From: Bacteroidia bacterium
GTDB lineage: Bacteria; Bacteroidota; Bacteroidia; B-17B0; Aurantibacillaceae
NCBI GenBank assembly: GCA_016787445.1
Contig: JAEUTQ010000018.1
Location: 1-64,000 of the forward strand
DNA length: 64,000 bases
Direction: 5' to 3'
How positions within the stretch are numbered: the stretch's first letter is position 1; each line of letters starts with the position of its first letter. A model generated the notes under the pieces. The model was not told the origin of the DNA, ran no database searches, and saw only the letters and a list, made by a program, of their open reading frames with translations. This document shows positions 8,356 to 18,250 of this stretch, piece by piece. The position numbers and the translations under genes were made by a program.

Positions 8356-9570
8356 TTAAATAGAGTGATGTAAGCTTTCGTTTATATAAGGGTGATTTTT
8401 TACTCTTAAAGGTGCTTTTGTAAGTGCGTTCAAGACAACATAAATGAAAAGCCCTAAGAAGAAAAAGAAAGTTCCAAATTCCATCCAGCTCAATCCCGTC
8501 CAATGATGCCCAACAGTTCCTGGCATTACCATCATAATAACATCTAAGAAGTGTCCAACCAATATTATTGTACCGACAAAGATTAGGAAGAAGAAATTAC
8601 GTTTGCTGTCGCGGCTCATTAACATTACCATTGGAAAAGCAAAATTTACAAATAATACAGTCCACATTAACGCCTTATAACTTTCCCAACGAGTTTGAAA
8701 GTAAATTACCTCCTCCGGAATATCAGAATACCAAATCAACATGAATTGAGAGAAATATAAATAGGTCCATAAGAAAGATATAGCAAACATCCACTTACCC
8801 ATATCATGAACCGTACTCTCAGTAACAAAATCAAGATAACCCAATTTCTTCAACCAAACAATTAACATTGTAATTGTTACCATGGCACTAATCCACATGC
8901 CTGAGAAAGCATACCAACCATATAAAGTAGAGAACCAGTGAATGTCAATGCTTAATAACCAATCCCAAGCAGAAGTTGATGAGGTTACGCCAAAAACAAC
9001 CATAAACCATGCTCCTAACTTTACGTTTTTCCAGTGATAACTATTGTTTACATCAATATCCAATTTATCGGCATCAATTGAGTTTTTGCGTAATTTGAAA
9101 GTAAACCAAATCCAAGCTATCATGTATAGTACAGTCCTAATCCACCAAAAAGCACCAAAGTATCCCATTTTACTGGCAACAATTGGGTCGTGTTCTGCAA
9201 CAGTTGGATCCATCCATACGTAAAAATGATTGAGGTGTAATTGGCTTACAATAAAGAATAACATTAAGAAGCTTAATCCCCACGGAAGATACATAGTAAC
9301 AGCTTCCATTACACGCTTAATAGTTGTTGCCCATCCGGCCTCGGCAGCATATTGCAATCCTAGAAAAAAAGCTGCAGCTAATGAAATTCCCATAAAAAAG
9401 AACGCACTTGAGAATATATTTGACCACGCTCGGTTATGATTATATTCCGGATCTTCATTAGTATCCATCATAAACATAGCGATGATAGAGATTAAACCTA
9501 TAGCCATTAAAATGAACGAAGCCATTTTAGCTTTTGGCGGTACGGTGAATTGTAGTTTATCAGTATTCAT
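8356..9570 (-). CDS. actF: Alternative complex III subunit ActF (membrane subunit)
   Basis: 404 residues with about ten hydrophobic helices and almost no soluble domain. This matches ActF, the smaller NrfD-like integral subunit of quinol:cytochrome c oxidoreductase in Bacteroidota (Rhodothermus marinus and Flavobacterium johnsoniae complexes). Identity rests on its topology, on blocks such as SAWDWLLSIDIHWFSTLYGWY, and on its fixed place between actE and coxB. It is a structural homologue of ActC; it is thought not to hold the main quinol site. The start ATG 9570 follows actE by 23 bases. Confidence 0.92.
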   Translation of the reverse strand: MNTDKLQFTVPPKAKMASFILMAIGLISIIAMFMMDTNEDPEYNHNRAWSNIFSSAFFFMGISLAAAFFLGLQYAAEAGWATTIKRVMEAVTMYLPWGLSFLMLFFIVSQLHLNHFYVWMDPTVAEHDPIVASKMGYFGAFWWIRTVLYMIAWIWFTFKLRKNSIDADKLDIDVNNSYHWKNVKLGAWFMVVFGVTSSTSAWDWLLSIDIHWFSTLYGWYAFSGMWISAMVTITMLIVWLKKLGYLDFVTESTVHDMGKWMFAISFLWTYLYFSQFMLIWYSDIPEEVIYFQTRWESYKALMWTVLFVNFAFPMVMLMSRDSKRNFFFLIFVGTIILVGHFLDVIMMVMPGTVGHHWTGLSWMEFGTFFFFLGLFIYVVLNALTKAPLRVKNHPYINESLHHSI

Positions 9571-9593
9571 ATCTTTAAATATCTATGAATTAA

Positions 9594-10253
9594 TTAATGA
9601 GTTGATTTAGTTTCTTCTTTTTTAACGTCAGTTATGGTAGTTGCGACTTTTGCTGAATCGGTAGGAGCAGCTTCTTTAGGCCCCTGTAATCTTTGCACAT
9701 AATGCACCAATTTCCAACGTTCATCCTGAGATAAAATATTTGCGTGATTACCCATTAAACCTTTACCATAAGTGATAGAATGAAATATTTTACCTTCAGA
9801 TAAATTTTTCAAGGCGCCATTATATGCCGGAGGTGCCCCTGGTAGCTTGTCACTTACCTTCCCATCACCGGCACCACTAACACCATGACAATGTAAACAA
9901 TACTTGCCGTATAAAGCCTCAGCTTCTAGCATTACTTTTTCGTTTAAGGCAATAGGGTTTTTTAAATACAAACCAGCCTGCTCATAACCCTCGCTTGTAT
10001 TAGGGTATACATACGGCATGTAACCACGCGCAATAGTACCTTTAACAGGTAAAAATTGCTGAGAGTAAATTGTATCGCCATTAAATACACTTGTACCATA
10101 CACTTCTACTGAAGGAGAGCGGTACATGTCTGGAGCGAATTCCACACCCGGACTATTCGCATCTTTTTTACCACAAGATGCAAAACCAATTACTAGTGTC
10201 GCAAGAGCCACACCGATGTATATTGATTTTATGCTTTTATATTTTAGTTTCAT
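9594..10253 (-). CDS. actE: Alternative complex III subunit ActE (monohaem cytochrome c lipoprotein)
   Basis: 219 residues from ATG 10253; an in-frame TTG at 10262 is less likely. The N-terminus is a lipoprotein signal ending in GFASC, so the mature protein is tethered on the periplasmic side. One haem c site, CLHCHG, sits near residue 110, followed by GAGDGK. A probable axial Met follows in GKGLMGNHANI near 159. In the known complexes this subunit docks near ActA and passes electrons towards the oxidase or a soluble carrier. It lies between actD and actF. Confidence 0.94.
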   Translation of the reverse strand: MKLKYKSIKSIYIGVALATLVIGFASCGKKDANSPGVEFAPDMYRSPSVEVYGTSVFNGDTIYSQQFLPVKGTIARGYMPYVYPNTSEGYEQAGLYLKNPIALNEKVMLEAEALYGKYCLHCHGVSGAGDGKVSDKLPGAPPAYNGALKNLSEGKIFHSITYGKGLMGNHANILSQDERWKLVHYVQRLQGPKEAAPTDSAKVATTITDVKKEETKSTH

Positions 10254-10276
10254 ATCTAACAATATCTTTTGTCAAA

Positions 10277-10825
10277 TTAATAAGCCGGTTCAATATACAA
10301 AGTACCTTTATAGTTTACTTCCTCTGCACCGTTATCCTTTAAGATGGCATCTGCTTTTTTAGCTTGCTCATCATTTAATTCCAAGTATACTAAAAACTTA
10401 TCGTCAGTAGTACGAGGGTCTGGATTTTTAGCCTTTGCTCCTGGAACTAACCAGCAACGTAATAAATACGTTAAAGCCATACCGTGAGCAGCGCAAAAGA
10501 CCGTTGATTCAAAAGTAATTGGAATAAAAGCTGGAATATTAAAATAATACGCCCAATTTGGTTTACCTCCAATATCTGCCGGCCAATCATGAATTTGCAT
10601 ATACCACATCATTAAGGTCGCCAGGCTGGTACCCGTAATGCCATAAATAAATGCACAAATTGCTAAGCGTGTTCTAGGAACACCAATAACAGGATCTAAT
10701 CCATGAACTGGAAACGGAGAGAACACATCTTTAACGCGGATACCTGATGCACGTAGCTTTTTACAGGCCTCCATCATTGGCACCTCGTCGCCAAAAACAC
10801 CGTGTATAATTTGTTTAGTTGCCAT
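10277..10825 (-). CDS. actD: Alternative complex III subunit ActD (DUF3341)
   Basis: 182 residues. The DUF3341 family is seen as an N-terminal ferredoxin-like domain (HGVFGDEVPMMEACKKLR, then PFPVHGLDPVIG) followed by two membrane helices near residues 56-80 and 95-120. A C-terminal soluble part closes the protein. In the cryo-EM structures of complex III alternatives ActD caps the membrane arm on the cytoplasmic side; a direct catalytic role is not known. It lies 15 bases after actC and 23 before actE. Confidence 0.93.
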   Translation of the reverse strand: MATKQIIHGVFGDEVPMMEACKKLRASGIRVKDVFSPFPVHGLDPVIGVPRTRLAICAFIYGITGTSLATLMMWYMQIHDWPADIGGKPNWAYYFNIPAFIPITFESTVFCAAHGMALTYLLRCWLVPGAKAKNPDPRTTDDKFLVYLELNDEQAKKADAILKDNGAEEVNYKGTLYIEPAY

Positions 10826-10840
10826 ATCTTTATATATCTT

Positions 10841-12244
10841 TTAGTGTGCGTGTGAATGAGCGTGTGAATGATTAGCTGATTCTTTCTTTTGTGCTTCACC
10901 TGATTGTTTCAAGATGGTTTTTAATTCAGCTTGTGCAATTACAGGGAAGTAACGAGAGAATAATAAGAAGAATGTTCCAAACATACCGATTGTTCCAATG
11001 AAAATACCGATATCAATGAATGACGGAGTATAAGTATTCCATGTAGATGGTAAGAATGTACGTAATAAAGTTGGAACGATAATTACAAAACGCTCGAACC
11101 ACATACCAATGTTTACTACAATTGATAACAAGAATGTAGCAACAATAGATGTACGGATTTTCTTAAACCAGAATAACTGAGGAGAAATTACGTTACAAGT
11201 CATCATTGCCCAGTACGACCAAGCTAAAGGACCTGTTGCACGATTTAAGAATGCGTATTGTTCCCATTCAACACCTGAATACCATGCAATGAATAATTCA
11301 GTTAAATAAGCAACACCCACGATTGAACCTGTAACGATGATTACGATGTTCATGTATTCGATGTGCTTGATGGTTAAATAAGCTTCTAATTTGTAAATCT
11401 TACGAACTACTAGCATTAAGGTTAATACCATCGCGAAACCTGAGAATACCGCACCGGATACGAAATAAGGTGGGAAAATGGTAGTATGCCAACCAGGAAC
11501 TACTGATGTAGCAAAGTCGAAGGATACGATTGAGTGTACGGAGAATACTAACGGAGTAGATAAACCTGCAAGTACTAAAGATACTTCTTCGAAACGGCTC
11601 CAGTGACGAGCGCTTCCACCCCAACCGAAAGATAATAAACCGTAGAATTTCTTTTGCCAAGGCTTAATTACTCTGTCGCGAATCATTGCGAAGTCAGGAA
11701 TTAAACCAATGTACCAGAAAACAATTGATACAGTTGCATAAGTTGATACCGCAAATACGTCCCACAATAATGGTGAGTTAAAGTTAGGCCACAATGAACC
11801 AAATTGATTTGGTAATGGGAATAACATATAATCTAACCACGGACGACCGGTGTGTAATGTTACGAAGATAGCCGCACACAATACAGCGAAGATGGTCATC
11901 GCTTCTGCTGAACGGTTAATCGCCATACGCCATTTCTGACGGAATAATAATAACACCGCAGAGATTAATGTACCCGCGTGACCGATACCAATCCACCATA
12001 CGAAGTTAGTAATATCCCAAGCCCAATCGGCCGCATTGTTAGAGCCCCAAGCTCCAATACCAACACCAATTGTATAAGCTAAACAGCCAATACCCCACAA
12101 GAAAGTTAATGCGCAAATAGTAAGTAATACATACCAGCCCTTTGCTGCTTTACCTTCAATAGGAGCAATGATGTCATCAGTAATTTGTCGGTAATTTTTA
12201 CTACCTAAAATTAACGGATCCCTGATTTCTGATTCTGCGTGCAT
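10841..12244 (-). CDS. actC: Alternative complex III subunit ActC (NrfD/PsrC-family quinol-binding subunit)
   Basis: 467 residues and about ten membrane helices. The C-terminus is His-rich (HSHAHSHAH). This NrfD/PsrC-family protein carries the menaquinol oxidation site of the complex, next to the iron-sulphur part of ActB. Recognisable blocks include the N-terminal DPLILGSKNY, WWIGIGHAGTLISA near residue 90, and the loop SFDFATSVVPGWHTTIFPPYFVSGA near 245 that is conserved among ActC proteins. It follows actB by 29 bases and precedes actD by 15. Confidence 0.95.
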   Translation of the reverse strand: MHAESEIRDPLILGSKNYRQITDDIIAPIEGKAAKGWYVLLTICALTFLWGIGCLAYTIGVGIGAWGSNNAADWAWDITNFVWWIGIGHAGTLISAVLLLFRQKWRMAINRSAEAMTIFAVLCAAIFVTLHTGRPWLDYMLFPLPNQFGSLWPNFNSPLLWDVFAVSTYATVSIVFWYIGLIPDFAMIRDRVIKPWQKKFYGLLSFGWGGSARHWSRFEEVSLVLAGLSTPLVFSVHSIVSFDFATSVVPGWHTTIFPPYFVSGAVFSGFAMVLTLMLVVRKIYKLEAYLTIKHIEYMNIVIIVTGSIVGVAYLTELFIAWYSGVEWEQYAFLNRATGPLAWSYWAMMTCNVISPQLFWFKKIRTSIVATFLLSIVVNIGMWFERFVIIVPTLLRTFLPSTWNTYTPSFIDIGIFIGTIGMFGTFFLLFSRYFPVIAQAELKTILKQSGEAQKKESANHSHAHSHAH

Positions 12245-12273
12245 ATTTTTTATTTAATACGATTAATACTTTT

Positions 12274-15200
12274 TTATGAATGCTTTTCTTCCTTATGCTC
12301 ATCATGTTTTTTCACGTGCTTCGCCGCGTCATGTCCACTCTCTTCGTGAATAATAGCTTCTTCCTGATTTCTTACTTTTACCATATAAGAAACAGTAGGC
12401 TTCACACCAAGCTCTTCTAACAAGAAATAATTTCTATTATCATTTCTCCATTTAGCGATTTGTGAATTCTCATCATTTAAATCACCAAACATAATTGCGT
12501 TAGTAGGACAAGCTTGCTGACATGCAGTTTTGATAGAGCCATCAACAATTGGAGCACCAGCCTTTTTAGCTTCTAGCTTACCGGCCTGTAAACGTTGTTG
12601 ACACATTGAACATTTTTCCATAACACCACGACTACGCACTACAACGTCAGGATTTAATACCATACGTCCTAATTCTTGTTGAGCAGGGTTGCTTGCAAAC
12701 CACTCATTAGCGTTATAGTTAAACCAGTTAAAGCGGCGAACTTTGAATGGACAGTTGTTAGCGCAATAACGAGTACCAATACAACGGTTGTAAGTCATCA
12801 TGTTTAAACCTTCAGTACTGTGGCTGGTAGCCAATACCGGACAAACAGTTTCACAAGGTGCATGATTACAATGTTGACACATAATCGGCTGGAAAGTTAC
12901 CTTCGGATTATTAGAAGGCGTTTCCATATCTAAGTTCATTTGCTTGTATCCGATATGCTCTTCAGCAGCTTTTTGCTTAGTCATATCAGAGCTATAATAA
13001 CGGTCGATACGTAACCAGAACATGTCACGTGTTTTTCCGATTTCCTCTTTACCTACAACAGCAACGTTATTTTCAACACCACACGCAACAACACAAGCTG
13101 AACAACCGATACAAGAAGTCATATCAATGGTTAAACCCCACTTATGATTCATACGAGGATGCTCATCCCATAAATCGATTTCATTAACGTGTTTTTCACC
13201 AGTATGAGTATGCATTACTGCAGAAGGATTCCAAACTTCTTTATCCTTCTCCTTAAATTCTTTTAGAGAAACTTCGCGTAATAAAGCTTCTTCACGACCC
13301 ATTATGGTGTGTTGTATTTGAGTAGCTGAGAATTGATGCGTCTCTTCAGTTTTTGTAACATTCACTGAAGGAGAAATTGCTTGAATTGTATCGTTATAAA
13401 TTGTGAAGAATTGGAAAGCATTAGCACCAACTCCATTTGCAATCTTCAAAGTTTCAGCAACACGACCATAACCTAAAGCTAAACCGATAGTTCCTTTAGC
13501 TTGGCCTGGTTGAGGATAAACAGGAACGTTTACCGATACACCATTAACAGATAATGTTGCAATACTTCCGATGATATCCTGACGTAACATTTCATGCATT
13601 CCTAAAGCTTTTACGTCTTCAGGACACATAGTAATGTAGTTATCCCAAGTTACCTTAGAAATAGGATCAGGTAATTCCATTAACCAAGGATTATTACTTT
13701 GGTTACCATTACCTAAACCAACTTTCTCATAAACCATTAATTCAAATGCGCCACCTTTTACAGAAGTTGCCATTGTAGCAGCTTTATTATAATCAGGTAC
13801 AAGCATAGATTCAACTGCTGGAATTGCTACTTCTTTTACCGGAGCAGGTTTTACCTCTTCCGTTTTAACTGAATCTAACACCTCAGTGATAGCAGCAGCA
13901 ACTCCACTCATGATTGGTATACCTGACGAATCTTTTGCCATTACAACTTCAGGAATTTCTTTAGCAACACGTACTTTTAAAACACCATCATGTAAAGTAT
14001 GAGCCCAGAATGAAGCAAAATCCAAATATTTACCTTGTTGAGGGAAAATATGGTTTTGCCAATAGGCTTGTAAATAAGTATAGTAAGAAGACTTTACTCC
14101 TGCCCAAGCTAATAATGAATCCTGGAATTGACGTGTACCTTCATAACGAGGCGCACTGAAAATTGGATTAATAGTTGGCTGTTGTAAGCTGAAGTGACCA
14201 GCTTTTGGATTTGCATCACCCCATGACTCTAAATAATTATTGTCAGGACAAACAAAATCCGCCATTTGTGACGTCTCGTCCAATACCTGAGAGAAAGAAA
14301 CTTTTGTAGCTACTTTCTTGTAAGCATCAGCAAACTTCAATGAAGCAGGTGCTGTATAAACCGGATTACAGTTATAAGTTAATAAAGTAGAGATTTTACC
14401 TGCAGCCATATCAGCTACTAAATCTGCAAAATCTTTATCGTTACCTTGTTTTAAATTAAAGTGATTAGTATAATCTACTGTTTTACCGTAGTTATCTAAC
14501 ATTTTGTTGATGCCATTGATTAAGGTTTGAACACCTTCATCATTAACACCGGAAACAACTAATGAATTCCCTTTATTGTCAGCCAATTCCTTAGCAATTT
14601 TTGCAATCGCTTTTTCAGCGTCAGCGTTTCCTATTTTACCATCGCCTGATACAGCTGCATTACCTGTGGCAGAAGCCACCTGATTGAATAATGAAACAAC
14701 AACTTTACCGAATTCAGAAGGCTTAACCATGTAACGATAATCGGCGTTTGCACCGGTTAACGATAAGTTAGCTTCGAAATGATAATGTCTGCTCATTTCA
14801 GCGTTTTCCTTACTAACCTTACGGCCTTTTCCGTATTGACTAGCAAATTCAATTGGGTTTAACCAAGTTCCTAAGAAGTCGCAAGCAATACCAACAATGG
14901 TTTTTGCTTTATCGAAATTATAAGAAGAAACTACTGCTTTTCCGAATACGTTTTTGTTAGCAGAAACTAATGCAGAATAAGAAACTGAATCATAAGTTAC
15001 GTGCTTAACGTTTGGATATTTTGCTTTCAACTCAGCAATTACTGCTTTAGTTGAAGGACTGATAATAGTTGAAGTAACTAAACGAGCTTCACCTGAAACT
15101 AAAGCTTTAGCAACTGCATCATCAACATTTTTCCAAGCTGTTGCAGTTCCTTTTGCTAAAGGACCGGTTAAACGTGCACCATCATATAAGCTCAATACTG

Positions 15201-15615
15201 AAGCTTGTACACGAGCACTGGTTGCGCCATTCGATACTTTTGAAAGCTCATTGCCTTCGATTTTAATCGGACGACCCTCACGAGTTTTTACCAAAATTGA
15301 TGCATAATCATGCCCGTCGTAAAATGTAGAAGCATAAAAGTTAGCAACACCCGGTGTTACCTCTTCAGGTTTCACAACATAAGGTATTGCTTTTATAACG
15401 GGAGTTTCACAGGCTGCTAAGGCAACAGCAGCTGTTGAAAAGCCCATTACTTTTAAGAAATCGCGACGGCTGGTACCGTTAGATTTTGTACCTTCTTCAT
15501 TAAGGAATTCATCCATTGGAAGAGGTTCAGCAAATTCATTTTTGCTTTGCTGTAAAAACTCAGGACTTTCGGTTAACTCCGGTAATCCTCTCCAGTATTT
15601 TTTTGACATAGACAT
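12274..15615 (-). CDS. actB: Alternative complex III subunit ActB (Tat-exported iron-sulphur / molybdopterin-oxidoreductase-like fusion)
   Basis: 1113 residues. A Tat signal (SRRDFLKVMGF near residues 49-59) runs into a lipobox ending at Cys69. The middle part, about 75-770, is related to molybdopterin oxidoreductases but holds no molybdenum cofactor in known ActB. The C-terminal part is a PsrB-like ferredoxin domain with four cluster motifs: CIGCSACVVAC, CQHCNHAPCETVC, CIGTRYCANNC, and CSMCQQRL with CQQACP. These relay electrons from quinol at ActC to the haems of ActA. The C-terminal tail is His/Lys/Glu-rich. It is the second gene of the operon, 30 bases after actA. Confidence 0.96.
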   Translation of the reverse strand: MSMSKKYWRGLPELTESPEFLQQSKNEFAEPLPMDEFLNEEGTKSNGTSRRDFLKVMGFSTAAVALAACETPVIKAIPYVVKPEEVTPGVANFYASTFYDGHDYASILVKTREGRPIKIEGNELSKVSNGATSARVQASVLSLYDGARLTGPLAKGTATAWKNVDDAVAKALVSGEARLVTSTIISPSTKAVIAELKAKYPNVKHVTYDSVSYSALVSANKNVFGKAVVSSYNFDKAKTIVGIACDFLGTWLNPIEFASQYGKGRKVSKENAEMSRHYHFEANLSLTGANADYRYMVKPSEFGKVVVSLFNQVASATGNAAVSGDGKIGNADAEKAIAKIAKELADNKGNSLVVSGVNDEGVQTLINGINKMLDNYGKTVDYTNHFNLKQGNDKDFADLVADMAAGKISTLLTYNCNPVYTAPASLKFADAYKKVATKVSFSQVLDETSQMADFVCPDNNYLESWGDANPKAGHFSLQQPTINPIFSAPRYEGTRQFQDSLLAWAGVKSSYYTYLQAYWQNHIFPQQGKYLDFASFWAHTLHDGVLKVRVAKEIPEVVMAKDSSGIPIMSGVAAAITEVLDSVKTEEVKPAPVKEVAIPAVESMLVPDYNKAATMATSVKGGAFELMVYEKVGLGNGNQSNNPWLMELPDPISKVTWDNYITMCPEDVKALGMHEMLRQDIIGSIATLSVNGVSVNVPVYPQPGQAKGTIGLALGYGRVAETLKIANGVGANAFQFFTIYNDTIQAISPSVNVTKTEETHQFSATQIQHTIMGREEALLREVSLKEFKEKDKEVWNPSAVMHTHTGEKHVNEIDLWDEHPRMNHKWGLTIDMTSCIGCSACVVACGVENNVAVVGKEEIGKTRDMFWLRIDRYYSSDMTKQKAAEEHIGYKQMNLDMETPSNNPKVTFQPIMCQHCNHAPCETVCPVLATSHSTEGLNMMTYNRCIGTRYCANNCPFKVRRFNWFNYNANEWFASNPAQQELGRMVLNPDVVVRSRGVMEKCSMCQQRLQAGKLEAKKAGAPIVDGSIKTACQQACPTNAIMFGDLNDENSQIAKWRNDNRNYFLLEELGVKPTVSYMVKVRNQEEAIIHEESGHDAAKHVKKHDEHKEEKHS

Positions 15616-15645
15616 CTATAATATTCGGTTAGTACTGGTTAATTA

Positions 15646-16932
15646 TTAGTAATGGCATTTTGTACACTCAAGACCACCGATTTTTTCAACGGTAAACTTA
15701 ACATCATACTGCCCTTTATATTTTTCTTTTAATGCTTTGTGCAAGCGATCATAATATGGATTTCCTTCCATAGCAACTTCAGTCTTGCGATGACACTCAA
15801 TACACCATTTCATCGTTAATGGATTCTTCTGCTCAACTGTAGTCATTGATTTTACATCACCATGACAATTAGCGCAATCTTGTTTTCCAACAACAACGTG
15901 CTGCTGGTGGCTAAAATAAACATGATCCGGTAAGTTATATACTTTAATCCATTTGATAGGATTTGCCTTTGACTCATCATACTTTCCTGTTGAAGGATCG
16001 TATCCAGCAGCGTCGTAAATTTTTGCAATCTCAGTTTTGCCTGTCGTAGGACCTTCCTGAATACCTTTATGACAATTCATACAAATATTAACTGTAGGGA
16101 TTCCTGAGTGACGTGATTTTTCTACTGAAAAATGGCAATACTGACAGGCAATCTCATTATCACCTGCGTGAATCTTGTGTGAAAATTTGATTGGTTGATC
16201 AGGATGGTATCCTTTCTGAGTTTTCCAATCATAATAAACTGAAATATTGTAACAAGCATCCCAACAGCTCTTCATGCCTGCAAAACCAAGAATAATACAG
16301 AACACGCCAACTAAACGACGATGACCACTAATCCAGCCTTTAATTTCCTGTGAGAAGGTCATTTCAGGGTTTTCAGGTTTACCCTCGCTACGATTAGCTG
16401 TATTTTGTAATGAAGTACGAACACTACGTAACGCTGTAATCAAAATCGCTAAAACAACAACGAAAGTTAAGATTAAGTATAACGGATCAATTCCCTTTGC
16501 CGCTTCTTCAGCTCCTGCAACCGGAACACCAGCAGCCGGACCCTTAGGACCAGCAGCAGCAGGAGGTGGAGCTTGCAAGAAAGCAATGATTGCATCAACA
16601 TCTTTATCAGTTAACTGCCCTTCAAAAACAGTCATGGCCGCTTTACCATAGTCATTAAAAATTTTGTTGGCGTAAGCATCGCCGGCCTTAATCATTTTCT
16701 CATTGTTGAGAATCCAGTTTTTTAACCAGTCGCCTTTTGGCGCGCGATCAAAAATACCTTTAAGACCCGGACCGGTTAATTTTTGGTCGGTATGCGAGGC
16801 GTGACACACCGCGCAATTTTGCTTAAATAATTTCGCTCCGTCCTGGGCGATGATGTTACCTGCAAAAAGCACTAACATCATTGCTGTACCCAGCAAAGAT
16901 TTGAAGGAAAAATGAAACATACGGCTATACAT
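15646..16932 (-). CDS. actA: Alternative complex III subunit ActA (multihaem cytochrome c)
   Basis: 428 residues from ATG 16932; an ATG at 16920 is also possible. A longer in-frame reading from TTG 17001 is rejected because that codon lies inside the promoter's -7 box. A signal peptide ends at about AGNIIAQ. A monohaem domain (CAVCH) is followed by a Pro/Ala linker and a membrane helix, then the pentahaem domain with CQYCH, CMNCH, CANCH, CIECH and CTKCH: six haem c sites in all. The last five correspond to pentahaem ActA of Rhodothermus; the extra N-terminal haem is a fusion. First gene of the operon. Confidence 0.94.
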   Translation of the reverse strand: MYSRMFHFSFKSLLGTAMMLVLFAGNIIAQDGAKLFKQNCAVCHASHTDQKLTGPGLKGIFDRAPKGDWLKNWILNNEKMIKAGDAYANKIFNDYGKAAMTVFEGQLTDKDVDAIIAFLQAPPPAAAGPKGPAAGVPVAGAEEAAKGIDPLYLILTFVVVLAILITALRSVRTSLQNTANRSEGKPENPEMTFSQEIKGWISGHRRLVGVFCIILGFAGMKSCWDACYNISVYYDWKTQKGYHPDQPIKFSHKIHAGDNEIACQYCHFSVEKSRHSGIPTVNICMNCHKGIQEGPTTGKTEIAKIYDAAGYDPSTGKYDESKANPIKWIKVYNLPDHVYFSHQQHVVVGKQDCANCHGDVKSMTTVEQKNPLTMKWCIECHRKTEVAMEGNPYYDRLHKALKEKYKGQYDVKFTVEKIGGLECTKCHY

Positions 16933-16998
16933 ATTTGAATAGGAAGAACTCCTTGTTTGTTGCTTGTTTAATGACACTTTAATGACAGTTAATGCCCG

Positions 16999-17006
16999 CA
17001 AATTTA
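16999..17006 (-). promoter_or_regulatory. -7 box of the act-cox operon promoter
   Basis: The minus strand reads TAAATTTG, matching TAnnTTTG. A weak -33 element (TTTA) lies near 17024-17027. The predicted leader to the actA ATG is about 60 bases. This element argues for the shorter actA start. Confidence 0.5.
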
Positions 17007-17163
17007 GCAGAAGTAACGAGATCTAAATCGTAAAAATTTAATTTTTTTAACATTAATACTAATTTATAATTATTCTAAATAAGGACTTCCGACCAATGTT
17101 AAAATTTGATCGATTAGCTAAAATTTAAGGTGTTTTTAGGTTTGCAAGTGCTTATTCGTAACT

Positions 17164-18189
17164 TTGAGTTTTAAGGTCTTGAAACAGCTCACTTTAATAC
17201 TCCCAAAACTTAGTTTTTTAAAGCTAAATAATGCTGTAAAGGCTTTATTTTCATACCATTTGTCGCGCTTCGTCCGAAAACCGTTCGCCAACGCAATGCC
17301 TCTGAGTATTTCCATTGAACCAACCACCAGTTGCAATTTGCGTTGTCCGGAATGCCCAAGCGGATTGCGACAGTTCACACGCCCAACCGGAATGCTTCAA
17401 TTACAACGATTTGAAAAAATAATTGAAGAGCAACGTAAAACACTCATCAACATCATGTTTTACTTTCAAGGTGAGCCTTATTTAAATCCTGAATTTTTAG
17501 AAATGGTAAAGATTGCCAGTCGGAAAAAAATTTTCACAGTTACGAGCACCAACGCACACTATCTCACAGATGAAAACGCGAAAAAAACCATTGAAAGCGG
17601 TTTGGATAAAATAATTATTTCGATTGACGGCACCACACAAGATACGTATGAGCAATACAGAATAGGCGGACAATTAGAAAAAGTAATTGCCGGAACAAAA
17701 AACATTTTAAAATGGCGTAAACAACTCAGGAGCAAAACGCCCTATGTGGTATTTCAATTTTTAGTTGTAAAACCCAATCAACATCAAATTGATGATGTAT
17801 ATAAATTGGCTGAAGAATTAGGCGTAGATGAAGTAAAATTGAAAACCGCACAGGTTTACGATTTTGAAAATGGAAACGAATTAATTCCCACAATTGAAAA
17901 ATATTCGCGCTATGCACAAAACGCTTCCGGCAAATGGCAGATAAAAAATAAATTGTTGAATCAATGCTGGCGCATGTGGAGCAGTTGTGTTATTACCTGG
18001 GATGGATTGGTTGTGCCGTGTTGTTTTGATAAGGATGCTAAGCACCAACTGGGAGATTTAAAACAAACTTCATTTAAAGAAATTTGGTACTCGGAAAAGT
18101 ATAATACTTTCCGAAAATCAATTTTAAAATCCAGAAAAGAAATTGATATCTGCACCAATTGCACAGAGGGAACTAAAGTGTGGGCTTGA
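17164..18189 (+). CDS. Radical SAM/SPASM domain protein
   Basis: 341 residues if translated from TTG 17164. The radical SAM cluster motif CNLRCPEC is near residue 58, followed by PSGLRQFTRPTG and FQGEPYLN. A C-terminal SPASM-like part holds further Cys: CWRMWSSC, VPCCFDKDA and ICTNC near the end, for auxiliary 4Fe-4S clusters. Such enzymes modify peptides or carry out sugar/cofactor chemistry; the substrate is unknown. The start is uncertain: the reading frame needs the segment before residue 45 by family comparison, yet has only TTG codons (17164, 17179), and a TAACTTTG -7-like box overlaps the first. No obvious precursor peptide gene lies alongside. Confidence 0.85.
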   Translation: MSFKVLKQLTLILPKLSFLKLNNAVKALFSYHLSRFVRKPFANAMPLSISIEPTTSCNLRCPECPSGLRQFTRPTGMLQLQRFEKIIEEQRKTLINIMFYFQGEPYLNPEFLEMVKIASRKKIFTVTSTNAHYLTDENAKKTIESGLDKIIISIDGTTQDTYEQYRIGGQLEKVIAGTKNILKWRKQLRSKTPYVVFQFLVVKPNQHQIDDVYKLAEELGVDEVKLKTAQVYDFENGNELIPTIEKYSRYAQNASGKWQIKNKLLNQCWRMWSSCVITWDGLVVPCCFDKDAKHQLGDLKQTSFKEIWYSEKYNTFRKSILKSRKEIDICTNCTEGTKVWA

Positions 18190-18192
18190 TTT

Positions 18193-18223
18193 TTTGGAGA
18201 TTTCTGTTTTTTTTATACATTTA
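18193..18223 (+). promoter_or_regulatory. Putative promoter of the lipoprotein / T9SS protein pair
   Basis: TTTG at 18193-18196 and TACATTTA at 18216-18223 are separated by 19 bases. This matches the Bacteroidota TTTG-N19-TAnnTTTG arrangement with one mismatch (final A). It leads to the ATG at 18251. Confidence 0.45.
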
Positions 18224-18250
18224 CTTAACTAACTATTAAAAACAAATATT

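Noticed and set aside
16933-17001. Longer ActA start at TTG 17001
   Set aside because: The codon sits in the TAAATTTG -7 box, and the signal peptide begins at the downstream ATGs.
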